A DNA stretch of 64,000 nucleotides. Origin: a bacterium. GTDB lineage: Bacteria; Planctomycetota; UBA1135; UBA2386. The stretch spans positions 124,001-188,000 of the forward strand of contig JAUILN010000020.1 of NCBI GenBank assembly GCA_030432695.1, in the 5' to 3' direction. The notes beneath the pieces are model-generated. The model searched no databases, had not been told where the DNA came from, and saw only the letters and a program-made list of their open reading frames with translations. This document shows positions 34,143 to 43,500 of the stretch, piece after piece; the first letter of the stretch is position 1, and the number at the start of each line of letters is the position of its first letter. The translations under genes and the position numbers were made by a program.

Positions 34143-37073
34143 ATGAACACCAGCAAGATCACCGGCGGGCTGTTGGCCCTGGCGCTCGGCCTGCCCGCGC
34201 AGGAGTCGCCCGAGACGGTGCTGCAGCGCGCGAAGACCCTGCATGAGTTGGAGCACGACGCGGCGGGAGCTGCCGAGCTGTATCGACGGGTCGCGGCCGA
34301 TGCGTCGGTGGATGCCGCGGTGCGCAGCCAGGCGTGGCTCGATCTCGCGGAGGTGGAGCGGTCGCTCGGCAAGGTGGACGCGGCGAAGGCGGCGTTGACC
34401 AAGGCGGCCGAGGGCGAGGGTGAGGCTGCGGCGGAGGCGACGCGGCGGCTGCAGGATCCGGCGGCGACGCGGTCGGACGTGGAGCTGCAGATCCTGAAGG
34501 CGATCCAGAACCTGCGGGCCGGGATGCTCGACGGGGCGGCCGAAGAGCTCGTGTTCTACGGCGAGCGGGCGTTGCCGCTGCTGTTCCGGAGCATCGAGAA
34601 CGAGACCGGCGACCTGAACTTCATCGGCCGGGGCGCGACCGTGGTGTGGCGCGTGGGCGGCGAGTCCGCGCGCGCGTGGCTCGCGAGCGAAGTGCCGCGT
34701 CTGGACGCGTTGCGCAGGCGTGCGGTGGTGCATGGGATTCCCGCGTCGTCTTTAAGCTACGCGAAGCCCGCAGCAGGGATGGAGGCCAGCTTCGCGACCT
34801 TCTTCACGGACCCTGATCCCGGCGTGCGGTTGGAGGTGTGTGAGCGCTTCCATTGCTTCCCGATCTCGCCGGAGTTCGAGTCGTTCGTCGATCTCCTCCT
34901 CGACGCGGACGTCCGCGTCGCTTCCGCCGCCGCACAGCGGCTCGTGGCGTCGAACAGTTCCTTCTGGGGCGAAGGTCCGTCCAGCTCGAAGGTTCGCGCG
35001 GTCTCACGCCTGCTGGAGGCTCGCACGGCGGCGACCGTGCCTGCTGAGTTGCTCGGGAGGGTCGCTCAGACCGTCAGCAATCTGCAAGGGATGTGGGCGA
35101 CATCGGAGACCCGCGCGCTGTTGATCCGGATGGTCGAGGGGTTTCCGGAGGTCAAGATGCCGCCGGTGCCCGACCAGCCGGAGCTGCGCCAGCTAGCTGG
35201 CTTCGAACCGTTCGCGCCCGACGAACTGGCGCCGGAGATCCTGAGTCTGGTCCGATCCCTCGGCGAGCGGCCGTTGGAAGATCAGCGGACCTTCGACGAT
35301 GCGAACCAGATCGTGGGGCTGCTCGCCGACCTCTACGAGCACTGGACCCACGACTCGATGCCGGTGGCGTTGGAGCTGGCGCGGCGGGGTCTCGGGGGGA
35401 TGAGCGGCTGGTTGAACAGGCACGCCGAAGCGAGCGACTGGTTGGCCATCGCCAAGGAGCCTTACGCGTTCTCGCCGGAACTCGTGAGCCTCGCGGTCGT
35501 GCGCGTCGGGGCGGAGACTTTGGGGGCGGCAGACCTGCGCGCGTTGCAAGACTGGTTCGACGTGTTGGCGCGCGGTGAGTCCCCCCGGACGGGAGAGGTC
35601 CTTCTCCGAAGGGTCCCGAATCCTCTCAGCGCGAACTCGCGCACGGCGCCCCCCGAATTCCTCGAGCCACGGAGCGCGCTCGATCTCGCCTTCTCGCTCG
35701 CGGCGACTTCAGGTGAGCGGAGTGCGAGATGGGCGGAGCGCTATGTCCGCAGCGGAGCGCGCGGCTTCCTCGGCTTCTCTCGGAACGACATCGATCAGCA
35801 GGTGGCGTGGGAGTTCTTCGCGGGGCTGACGCGGCACGAGGATGCGGATCGGTTGGCGGCGGTGCGGCGCATCGCGCTCGATCCAGAGCTCGTCGACGAC
35901 GCGCTCCGCAACCACGCCGTCGGTTGGCTCATCCACCAAGGCGCCGGGGAGCCGATCGAGCTGATCCTCGCGGCTCGTGGGCTGGGTCTGGCGGGTCTCG
36001 CCGCGGGCGCCGACCACGGTGTCGTCGGTCGGCGCATGCCGGAGATGCGCGCCAACGTGAGCGGGCATCCGATCGGCGTGGAGTGGCTGTTCGTCGACGG
36101 CCTGGCGGGTTACGGCGAGGAGCGACTGGATGAAGTCGTCCGGGCCTTCCTGCGGGCCGCAGACGCAGTCGCTTGGGCGACGGACCTGGACAAGGGTCGT
36201 GCGGTGTGGAGTCCGACCAGTCGCGTCCGGATCATGGAGCTGGCCGAGTTCTGCCCGCTCGAGGACGGGATGGAGCGCTTCGTCGAAAACCTCTACGAAG
36301 CGATCTCGCCTCGCGAGGACGGGGCGGAACGCATCGACGTTCCATCGGGTCGATTGCTGGCGTCGTTCATTGGCACCTTGGCGGCAGAGCGACCGTTCGT
36401 TCTCGATGGAGAACTGCGAAACCTCTGCGCGTCGATCGAGGAGCGCGGCCCGATGCCTGCGGAACTGCGGGCGAAGGTGGTCGAACTGCTGCACTCCGAG
36501 GACTCCAGGGTCCGCCGGATGGCCATCGAGATCGTCGGTCGTGAGAGGGAGACCCTGCGCGAGTTGTTCGACGACGTGAGCTATCCGAGCCGGAGTGCCG
36601 TGCTCGACAAGCTGTTCTGGCTGGAGCCGGTCGAGCGGCGGGTCGAGCTCTTGTTGGAGGGGCTGCCTGATCCTGAGCTGCGAGAGGAGGCTCTTTCGAA
36701 TGCGACCTCGGTCCTCGACGAACGTCTGGTCGAGCCGCTGCTCGCGTGCCTGCGGGACGGTAGCAACAACATCCGTGAGCGAGCGCAGAGCGCTCTCGAC
36801 ATCCAGCGCGCCTGGTTCGAGGAGGAAGCTCGATGGGCCCGTCTCCGCTCGACCGCGAGGCTCGACGCCACCTCCGCCGCCGCCGCCCTCCTCACCCAGG
36901 CCGCCGCCGACCAACCCAAGCCGATCCGCCTCGCCGCGATCCGCTCGCTCGGCACCCTCGCGCTCCCCGAGACCCTCCCGCTCCTGATCGAGATGCTCCG
37001 CGACCAGGACGCCGGGATCACCGCCGCCGCGTCCGCCGCGATCGAGCGCATCAACCGCGAGCAGGACGATTGA
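34143..37073 (+). CDS. Secreted HEAT-repeat protein
   Basis: Predicted protein of about 976 aa. Two ATGs are adjacent (34140 and 34143); the second is better spaced from GGAGAG at 34131. A signal peptide (ITGGLLALALGLPAQ) is followed by a TPR-like stretch (AAELYRRVAAD), then a long alpha-helical solenoid of HEAT-type repeats (RLAAIRSLGTLALPETLPLLIEML is one, near the C-terminus). There is no catalytic motif. The first part resembles the TPR-like sensor region of the kinase upstream. Its location immediately after the two-component system suggests a regulated envelope protein. Confidence 0.82.
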   Translation: MNTSKITGGLLALALGLPAQESPETVLQRAKTLHELEHDAAGAAELYRRVAADASVDAAVRSQAWLDLAEVERSLGKVDAAKAALTKAAEGEGEAAAEATRRLQDPAATRSDVELQILKAIQNLRAGMLDGAAEELVFYGERALPLLFRSIENETGDLNFIGRGATVVWRVGGESARAWLASEVPRLDALRRRAVVHGIPASSLSYAKPAAGMEASFATFFTDPDPGVRLEVCERFHCFPISPEFESFVDLLLDADVRVASAAAQRLVASNSSFWGEGPSSSKVRAVSRLLEARTAATVPAELLGRVAQTVSNLQGMWATSETRALLIRMVEGFPEVKMPPVPDQPELRQLAGFEPFAPDELAPEILSLVRSLGERPLEDQRTFDDANQIVGLLADLYEHWTHDSMPVALELARRGLGGMSGWLNRHAEASDWLAIAKEPYAFSPELVSLAVVRVGAETLGAADLRALQDWFDVLARGESPRTGEVLLRRVPNPLSANSRTAPPEFLEPRSALDLAFSLAATSGERSARWAERYVRSGARGFLGFSRNDIDQQVAWEFFAGLTRHEDADRLAAVRRIALDPELVDDALRNHAVGWLIHQGAGEPIELILAARGLGLAGLAAGADHGVVGRRMPEMRANVSGHPIGVEWLFVDGLAGYGEERLDEVVRAFLRAADAVAWATDLDKGRAVWSPTSRVRIMELAEFCPLEDGMERFVENLYEAISPREDGAERIDVPSGRLLASFIGTLAAERPFVLDGELRNLCASIEERGPMPAELRAKVVELLHSEDSRVRRMAIEIVGRERETLRELFDDVSYPSRSAVLDKLFWLEPVERRVELLLEGLPDPELREEALSNATSVLDERLVEPLLACLRDGSNNIRERAQSALDIQRAWFEEEARWARLRSTARLDATSAAAALLTQAAADQPKPIRLAAIRSLGTLALPETLPLLIEMLRDQDAGITAAASAAIERINREQDD

Positions 37074-37088
37074 GCGCGGCGGGGGACG

Positions 37089-37119
37089 TTTACAACGCGT
37101 GCCTGGCACAGGTTGTAAA
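37089..37119. repeat. 31-bp dyad with nested arms
   Basis: Outer arms TTTACAAC and GTTGTAAA and inner arms TGCC and GGCA are centred on base 37104. With one mismatch the outer arms extend to GAC/GTC (37085-37123). The one-base centre means it cannot form a simple hairpin down to the inner arms, so it looks more like a protein-binding palindrome or a dispersed repeat than a terminator. It lies 15 bases after the HEAT gene stop. Confidence 0.5.
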
Positions 37120-37144
37120 AGTCGGCGGAGGGGCCCTTCCGAAG

Positions 37145-37186
37145 ATGCGTGCTTGACGGGACCCCACCCGGGTCGCTATCACGCAT
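37145..37186. repeat. Nested stem-loop
   Basis: The arms ATGCGTG (37145-37151) and CACGCAT (37180-37186) enclose GACCC/GGGTC (37160-37164 and 37170-37174) with the loop CACCC. As RNA it would form a two-part hairpin upstream of the glycosidase. Its function is unknown. Confidence 0.4.
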
Positions 37187-37204
37187 TTCGAAATCGTGGG
37201 CACA

Positions 37205-37221
37205 ATACGGTCACACCGTAT
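37205..37221. promoter_or_regulatory. 17-bp palindrome upstream of the glycosidase gene
   Basis: The sequence ATACGGT-CAC-ACCGTAT has perfect seven-base arms and a three-base centre. The form is typical of an operator for a dimeric repressor. It lies about 210 bases before the glycosidase start. Confidence 0.38.
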
Positions 37222-37428
37222 CCCTGCAGCCGTCCTGTTCACTGCCATTCCGGCAGTCGGTTGCGGAAGTCCCGATGCGACAGGAGGTCCCGGCGGAAGC
37301 GCCGTGTCGACCCCGTATCGCCACAGCCAGAACGCGAACGCGTCCGACCGCAAGTTTTGCGGTGATGGCTTCGGCTTCCCCCCGACCCGAGCGGCGGAAT
37401 CCGATTCCGTTCGCGGAGGCCTCTACGC

Positions 37429-39567
37429 ATGAATCAGAAGGCCAAGATCGCCCTCGGCGGCGGTGGTTATTGCCTCTACGCCCCGCGTTTCCCTGCCTAT
37501 CAGCTCACGCCCGGATTCGCGGACCCCTGCCTGGTCTTCAATGCGATCGTGCCGCGGATGTTCGTGCTCAGCGTTCTGGAGGGCGGCCTGCCCCTGACGC
37601 TGACCGCGACCAAACACGAGCAGAAGAACGGCATCCTGCACGTCGAGTACACCACGCCGGCCAAGGGTCTGAAGATCCTCGAGCAGCGGATGGTGACCAC
37701 CGACGACCGCTTCGTCTCCACGATCACGATCGACAACACCTCGAAGAACGAGCGTGACTTCGACATCGTGATGTGGACCACCACCGACGTGGAGGGCGAG
37801 GCGCCGTCGTTCGAGGGCGACTCGTTCCGGCTGAAGCGGCAGATCCAGTTCCACGACTTCCCGCCGGTCCCCACCGAGATCGTCTTTTCGAGTCCCGACT
37901 CGAAGGGCGCGAAGTGCCTGCAGGGCTTCTTCGCCGAGGGCGACAGCGGCCGGCCCGACTACGAGGAGACCCCGTGGTACGACCGCGCCGAGCTGGTGAC
38001 CCCGCGCGCCAAGAAGCCGATGGTCAAGCCCAGCCCGATCCTCGAGACCGCGCGCTGCTACGTCGGCCTGTTCCGGCCCGTGAAGCTGAAGGGCAATTCG
38101 AACGCCTCGCACCGCTTCGAGGCCAACGTGGTCTTCAAGGGCAAGGGCATCAACTACCGCCCGCGCCGTCCGGACGCAAAGGACGAGAACGGCTACCTGG
38201 CGTTCTTCGACAAGGCGCCGAAGTTCACCTGCGAGGACAAGGACATCGAGCGGCTGGTGAATCACCGGCTGCAAGCGCTGTTCCTGCTGCGGGTGCCCAA
38301 TGGGGTCGGCCATATCTCGCACCCCACGTTCTGTGAGGGCAATGGCCTGTTCCACGAGCCGGTGGCGTTCTCGGCGCCGGCGATCCTGCGCGAGGCGCGC
38401 TGGCTGGCCGATCCGACCCACGCGCGCGGCACGGTGAAGGCGTTCTTCGAGAACGTCCGCCAGAACGGCATGGTGCCCGGCCGCCTCTACATGACGTCGC
38501 TGTCGGGCTCCGACTTCTACCACGCCGACTGGGGTGGTGGTTTCGAGGCGCTCGACGACGTGCACTCCGATCGGGCCACCAAGCGCGCCGTGCTGAAGGC
38601 GATGGAGCGCTACTCGAAGTGGCTCGACAACAACCGTGACCCCGAGGGCAGCGGCCTGACCGACATCGTCAACCACTTCGAGGCCGGCCAGGAGTTCTCG
38701 CGTCGCTACCAGATCGTCGACGACAAGGCCGATCGTGCTGAGGAGTTCTCCGAGCAGTTCCGCATCAAGGGCGTCGACGTCAGCGTGTTCCGCTACCGCC
38801 TCGTGAAGTTCATGGCGCGCATCGCCGACGAGCTGCAGGAGAAGGCGATGGCCAACCGCTTCATCGCGGCGACGGAGAACATCCAGGAGGTCATCCGCAA
38901 GCGGATGTGGGACGACAAGTCCGGGATGTTCGTCGACATCGACCCGAAGACCCGCCGCAAGACCGGCGTGAAGGCCGCGGCCGGCTTCTATCCGCTGGCG
39001 ACCGACATCCCGAACCAGAAGCAGATCGACGCCATGCTGGCGACGCTCGGCGACAAGAAGGAGTTCTGGACCAAGTACCCGGTGCCCAGCGTCGCGATCA
39101 GCGATCCCAGCTACGACCCCGACGCCCAATGGAAGGGCACCCGGCGCAACTGCCCGTGGAACGGTCGGGTGTGGCCGATGATCAACAGCCACATCCTCGA
39201 GGGTCTCGCCTACGTCGCCGAGCGCGGCAACAAGCAGGCCTCCAAGCTCTGCAAGGAGCTGATGAAGAAGACCGTCGCGATGTGCTCGGGCGCACTCGAG
39301 GGTCTCGACGAGTGCCACGTCTTCGAGCATTACCACCCCGAGAACGGCCGCCCGTCGCGTTACCGCGGCGTCGACTGGTACATGCACTCCTTCGTCATGG
39401 ACAACATCTTCCGGGTGGCCTGCGGCTTCGTGGTCCGCTTCGGTGACATCCAGGACGATCCGGTCATCGACGACATGCCCGACTTCAAGCTGCAGGGCTG
39501 CCCCGTGGGTAACAAGCGCTACACCGTGGAGCGGAAGAACGGCAAGCTGAAGGTGAACGCGGATTGA
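37429..39567 (+). CDS. MGH1-like (alpha/alpha)6 glycoside hydrolase
   Basis: Predicted protein of 712 aa with no signal peptide, so probably cytoplasmic. The N-terminal third is a beta-sandwich (residues 1-230). The C-terminal two thirds show (alpha/alpha)6-barrel features of the MGH1/GH63/trehalase group: VNHFEAGQEFSRRYQ, which aligns with the general-acid motif of that group, and NCPWNGRVWPMINSHILEGL near the end of the barrel. Where trehalases and GH63 enzymes have Asp, this protein has EAGQEFS. It probably releases sugar from a small glycoside or oligosaccharide. The substrate is unknown. Its stop overlaps the next start by one base. Confidence 0.72.
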   Translation: MNQKAKIALGGGGYCLYAPRFPAYQLTPGFADPCLVFNAIVPRMFVLSVLEGGLPLTLTATKHEQKNGILHVEYTTPAKGLKILEQRMVTTDDRFVSTITIDNTSKNERDFDIVMWTTTDVEGEAPSFEGDSFRLKRQIQFHDFPPVPTEIVFSSPDSKGAKCLQGFFAEGDSGRPDYEETPWYDRAELVTPRAKKPMVKPSPILETARCYVGLFRPVKLKGNSNASHRFEANVVFKGKGINYRPRRPDAKDENGYLAFFDKAPKFTCEDKDIERLVNHRLQALFLLRVPNGVGHISHPTFCEGNGLFHEPVAFSAPAILREARWLADPTHARGTVKAFFENVRQNGMVPGRLYMTSLSGSDFYHADWGGGFEALDDVHSDRATKRAVLKAMERYSKWLDNNRDPEGSGLTDIVNHFEAGQEFSRRYQIVDDKADRAEEFSEQFRIKGVDVSVFRYRLVKFMARIADELQEKAMANRFIAATENIQEVIRKRMWDDKSGMFVDIDPKTRRKTGVKAAAGFYPLATDIPNQKQIDAMLATLGDKKEFWTKYPVPSVAISDPSYDPDAQWKGTRRNCPWNGRVWPMINSHILEGLAYVAERGNKQASKLCKELMKKTVAMCSGALEGLDECHVFEHYHPENGRPSRYRGVDWYMHSFVMDNIFRVACGFVVRFGDIQDDPVIDDMPDFKLQGCPVGNKRYTVERKNGKLKVNAD

Positions 39568-40538
39568 TGGCCCATACCGCGATCGGCATCGAGGAGGTTC
39601 GCGCCGCCGCGGTGCGGATCGCGAGCCACGTCCACCGCACGCCGGTCGTCACGTCGCGGCAGATCGACGAGCTGACCGGCGCCACGGTATTCGTGAAGGC
39701 CGAGAATCTGCAGAAGGTCGGCGCCTTCAAGGCGCGCGGCGCCACCAACGCGGTGCTGCTGCTGCCCGACGAGCTGGCCTCGAAGGGCGTGGTGACCCAC
39801 TCCTCGGGCAATCACGGCGCCGCCCTCGCCTACGCCGCGAGCCGCCGCGGGGTGCCGTGCGCCGTGGTGATGCCGACCACCGCGCCCGCCATCAAGGCCG
39901 AGGCGGTGCGGAGTTACGGGGCCGACGTGGTGTTCTGCGAGCAGGGTGAGCGCGAGGCGACCTGCGCGCGCATCGCCGCCGAACGCGGCGCGCATCTGGT
40001 GCATCCCTTCGAGAACCCGGACGTGATCGCCGGCCAGGGGACCGCCGCGCTCGAGCTGCTCGAGGACGTCTCCGACCTCGACGTGGTGATCACGCCGGTC
40101 GGTGGCGGGGGCCTCTGTGCGGGCACCGCGATCACGGTTCGCGCCATCCGCCCCCAGGCCGAGATGATCGGTGCCGAACCGCTCGCGGTCGACGATGCGG
40201 CGCGCTCCATGAGCACCGGCATCCGCCAGCCGCGCGTCGAGAGGCCGGTGACCAGCTGCGACGGCCTGATGACCAACCTCGGCGAACTCAACTTCGCGAT
40301 CCTGCAGGACAGGAAGGTCGAGGTGCTCACTGCCGACGAGTCGGAGATCCTCGCCGCGGCACGCTTCCACCTGGAGCGCACCAAGCAGCTCGTCGAGCCG
40401 TCGGGCGCGGTGCCGCTGGCGGTGATGACCAGCCACCCCGAGCGCTTTCGCGGCAAGAGGGTCGGCCTGATCGTCACCGGCGGCAACACCGACCTGAGCT
40501 GGCTGTGTCGCGCTCGCGAGGCTTGCCCGCGCGCCTGA
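39567..40538 (+). CDS. Threonine dehydratase/serine racemase-like PLP enzyme
   Basis: Predicted protein of 323 aa from the ATG at 39567, which shares one base with the upstream TGA (TGATG). It is a fold-type II PLP enzyme: the PLP lysine is in KVGAFKARGA (K55), the SSGNHGAALA loop binds the substrate carboxylate, and the glycine-rich VGGGGLCAG holds the phosphate. There is no C-terminal ACT domain, so it resembles catabolic threonine dehydratase or serine racemase rather than the biosynthetic IlvA. The likely product is 2-oxobutanoate or pyruvate, or D-serine. Coupling to a glycosidase is unusual and unexplained. Confidence 0.88.
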   Translation: MAHTAIGIEEVRAAAVRIASHVHRTPVVTSRQIDELTGATVFVKAENLQKVGAFKARGATNAVLLLPDELASKGVVTHSSGNHGAALAYAASRRGVPCAVVMPTTAPAIKAEAVRSYGADVVFCEQGEREATCARIAAERGAHLVHPFENPDVIAGQGTAALELLEDVSDLDVVITPVGGGGLCAGTAITVRAIRPQAEMIGAEPLAVDDAARSMSTGIRQPRVERPVTSCDGLMTNLGELNFAILQDRKVEVLTADESEILAAARFHLERTKQLVEPSGAVPLAVMTSHPERFRGKRVGLIVTGGNTDLSWLCRAREACPRA

Positions 40539-40547
40539 ACGGTCCAC

Positions 40548-43500
40548 TCACCGCGCACCGAACAGGAACTCGATGTCCTCGCGGGTGAGCGTCGCGAGCG
40601 GACCCTTCTTCTGCTCGAACAGCGCCGCGGTCAGCTCGCGCTTCCGAGCCTGCAGCTCGAGCACCCGCTCCTCGATCGTGTCCTTGGCGATCACCCGGTA
40701 GGCCATGACCTTGCGGGTCTGGCCGATACGGTGTGCGCGGTCGATCGCCTGGGCTTCGACCGCCGGGTTCCACCAGGGGTCGAGCACGAACACGTAGTCG
40801 GCAGCGGTGAGATTGAGGCCCGAGCCGCCGGCCTTCAGGCTGATGAGGAACAGCTTGGGGTCGGCCTCCTCCTGGAACCGCTGCACCAGCGCTGCGCGCT
40901 TGCGGGTCCGGCCGTCGAGGTAGAGGTGCTCCAGGCCGCGTTGCCCGAGTTCGCCACGCAGGAGACCGAGCAGGCTGGTGAACTGCGAGAACACCAGTGC
41001 CTTGTGGCCGCCCTCGACGACCTCTTCGAGCATCGGCAGCAGCGTCTCGAACTTGGCGCTGGCGGTGGAGTGCTGTTCCTCGTCGACCAGGCCGACGTGG
41101 CAGGCGAGCTGGCGGAGCCGCAGCAGAGCTTCGAGCACGTGGAAGCGCGCGTCTTCGAGGCCCTCGTCGTCGAGCTTGCGACCGAGGCTGGCTTCGAAGT
41201 AGCGCCGCGCCTGCTCGTACTCCTTCGCCTGCCGGCCCGTGAGCCTGCAGTGCAGCACCTGCTCGCTCTTCTCCGGCAGGTCGTCGAGGACCGCCTCCTT
41301 GGTGCGGCGCAGCAGGAACGGCTTCAGCGTGCGGCGCAGTCGCTCGCCGATCGGGTCTTCTCCTGCGGCGTCTGCCTGGAGCAGTTGCTGGAAGCGTGCC
41401 TGGGAGCCGAGCATCCCCGGCTCGAGAAACTGGAACAGCGACCACAGCTCGCCGAGGTGGTTCTCGATCGGCGTGCCGGTCAAGGCCAGCCGTCGCCGGG
41501 CATTGAGCAGCCGTGCGGCCTTGGCGGTCTGGCTCTGCGGGTTCTTGATCGCCTGGGCCTCGTCGAGGATCGCCGCGTCGAAGCGCTTCTCGAGCCATTG
41601 GGGGGCATCGCGACGCATCACTCCGTAGGTCGTGACGACCAGGTCGGCGGCGTCGAGTGCCTGCTCACCGAGCGCTTCCCAGCGATCGGGCCCGCTCCAG
41701 TCGAGCACCCGGAGCTTCGGCGTGAAGCGCGCGGCCTCCTCGCACCAGTTGCCGACCACCGAGCGCGGCGCCACCACCAGTGCTGGGCCCTCGCAGTCCT
41801 CGGCGCGGCGCCGGCTCTGCAGCCAGGCGAGCAGCTGCACCGTCTTGCCGAGTCCCATGTCGTCGGCGAGGCAGCCGTGGAAGTCGAACTGGTCGAGGAA
41901 CTTCAGCCAGCCGAGCCCCGCGCGTTGGTAGCTGCGCAGTTCGCCCTGGAAGCCACTCGGCGCCTTCGCCGGTCGGACCGCTTCGAACTCCTGCAGCCGC
42001 TCACGACGTCGGGTCACCGCGGCGTCGCGGTCGATCGCCACACCCTCACGCTCGGCGAGCAGCGCATCGAGCCATAGCGCCTGGGCGGCAGGAAAGCGCA
42101 GCGCACCGCCGTCGGCCTTGCCGTGTTCCAGGGCCCGCAGCCAGCCCGCGAGCCAGTTCTCCGGCAGCATTCCGAGGCTGCCGTCGTCGAGCCGGACCAT
42201 GCCGCGGTTCGAATCGAGGCGCGCCAGGATCTCGGGCAACGCGACCCGGCGATCGCCGAACTCGACCTCGCCGTCGACCCGGAACCACTCGACGTTCGAA
42301 CTCAAGCGCAGCGAGGCCGAGCGGCCGGCGCGCAGCGGCTTGCCGGAGGCGCGGACCGACCAGCCGTCGGCGGTGAGGGCGCGGACCACGTCGAGGAACG
42401 CCTCGCGGTGGATGCGGGGCACGCCGCCGACCATGCGAACCTCGTACCACCCGCCCGCCTGACGGAACCGCTCCAGGCCGGCCCGCTCGAACTCCAGGTT
42501 GCGTGCCGCGGCGCGGCCTCGCGATACCAGGAAGGGCGACATGTCGGCCGGGTCGGCCCGCAGGCCGTCGTAGTCGAACCAGACCGTGCACGGAATCGTC
42601 TGCGACCTGGGGTCCGGTGCGGCGATATCGATCGAAGGCACCGGCGTCGGCAGTTCACCCGTCTCCAGGCCTTCGATGTCGATCGTGCCGAGTGCTCGGC
42701 CGAACGCGGTCCGGAACTCCACGGCCTCGTCGCGGCGGATGCGGAACGGCCCACCGCGCGCGTGCTCCTGCAACGGAGCAGCCTTCACGCCGTCGGGCAG
42801 TGGTGCGAGGACCTCGCCGTGCAGCGCGAGTCCCTGGTCGAAGACGACCACGTCCTGGTCGATCTCCACCTGCCGCTCGGTGCCCGTCTCGTCGACCGCG
42901 GCGAGGCGGAAGCGGATCTCGAGGAGTTCGTCGCTGCCGTGGACGGGCGCGCACGCCGCCGAGAACCCCCACGGCTGAGCCTGCCACTGGAGTGGTTCGT
43001 CATGTCGGTCGCCGACCACCAACCGGCCGTCCTTCGCGATCTGGACCATCTGCTCTCGCGACGGCGAGATCTCGAGACGCACGTCACGCGATCGCCCGAA
43101 CGGTGCCGGTGGCGGACCCGCGGCGTCGAAGCCGTGGTCGGTCAGCATCTGCCGGTCGGCCGCGGCCAGGGGCTTGCGGACCGCCTCGTCGGGTCGGATC
43201 GACCGGAAGGCGCCGAACTCGCCGTCGCTGCTGCGGCGCTCGCGGAAGATCGGAGTGAGCCTCGCGTCCCCGAACTTCAGGAACCGCGGGTCGAGCGACC
43301 AGCGCACCTCGGTCGGTGCGAGGCCGGCGGCGTGCCACAGGCTCGGCGGACCGTCGAGCGGGATCCGTGCCTGGATGCGGTTGGCGCGCTCGCGCCAGTC
43401 CGCGGGCGCCGGCGCTGGCGGGCTGGACTCGTCGGGCAGGCGTGCGGGTCGCACGGCCTCTGCTCCGGCGCTCTCCGCGGTCGAGACCTGCAGTTCGATC

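Larger units (their letters stand above)
37074..37428. other. Dyad-rich intergenic region
   Basis: This 355-base gap between the HEAT gene and the glycosidase holds at least four inverted repeats in about 130 bases: 37089-37119, 37145-37186, the palindrome ATTTCGAAAT at 37185-37194 and 37205-37221. Base composition is less GC-rich than in the flanking genes. The track ORFs here (for example 37196-37432, which has a lipobox-like AVGC) lack family features and overlap the dyads, so I do not call them. Confidence 0.6.

Noticed and set aside
37085-37123. Integron attC site
   Set aside because: The outer arms resemble GTT/AAC core sites but do not fit the RYYYAAC/GTTRRRY consensus, and no integrase is nearby.
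37196-37432. 78-aa frame with a lipobox-like AVGC
   Set aside because: No ribosome site, it overlaps the palindrome at 37205, the tail is low-information, and it overlaps the glycosidase start.
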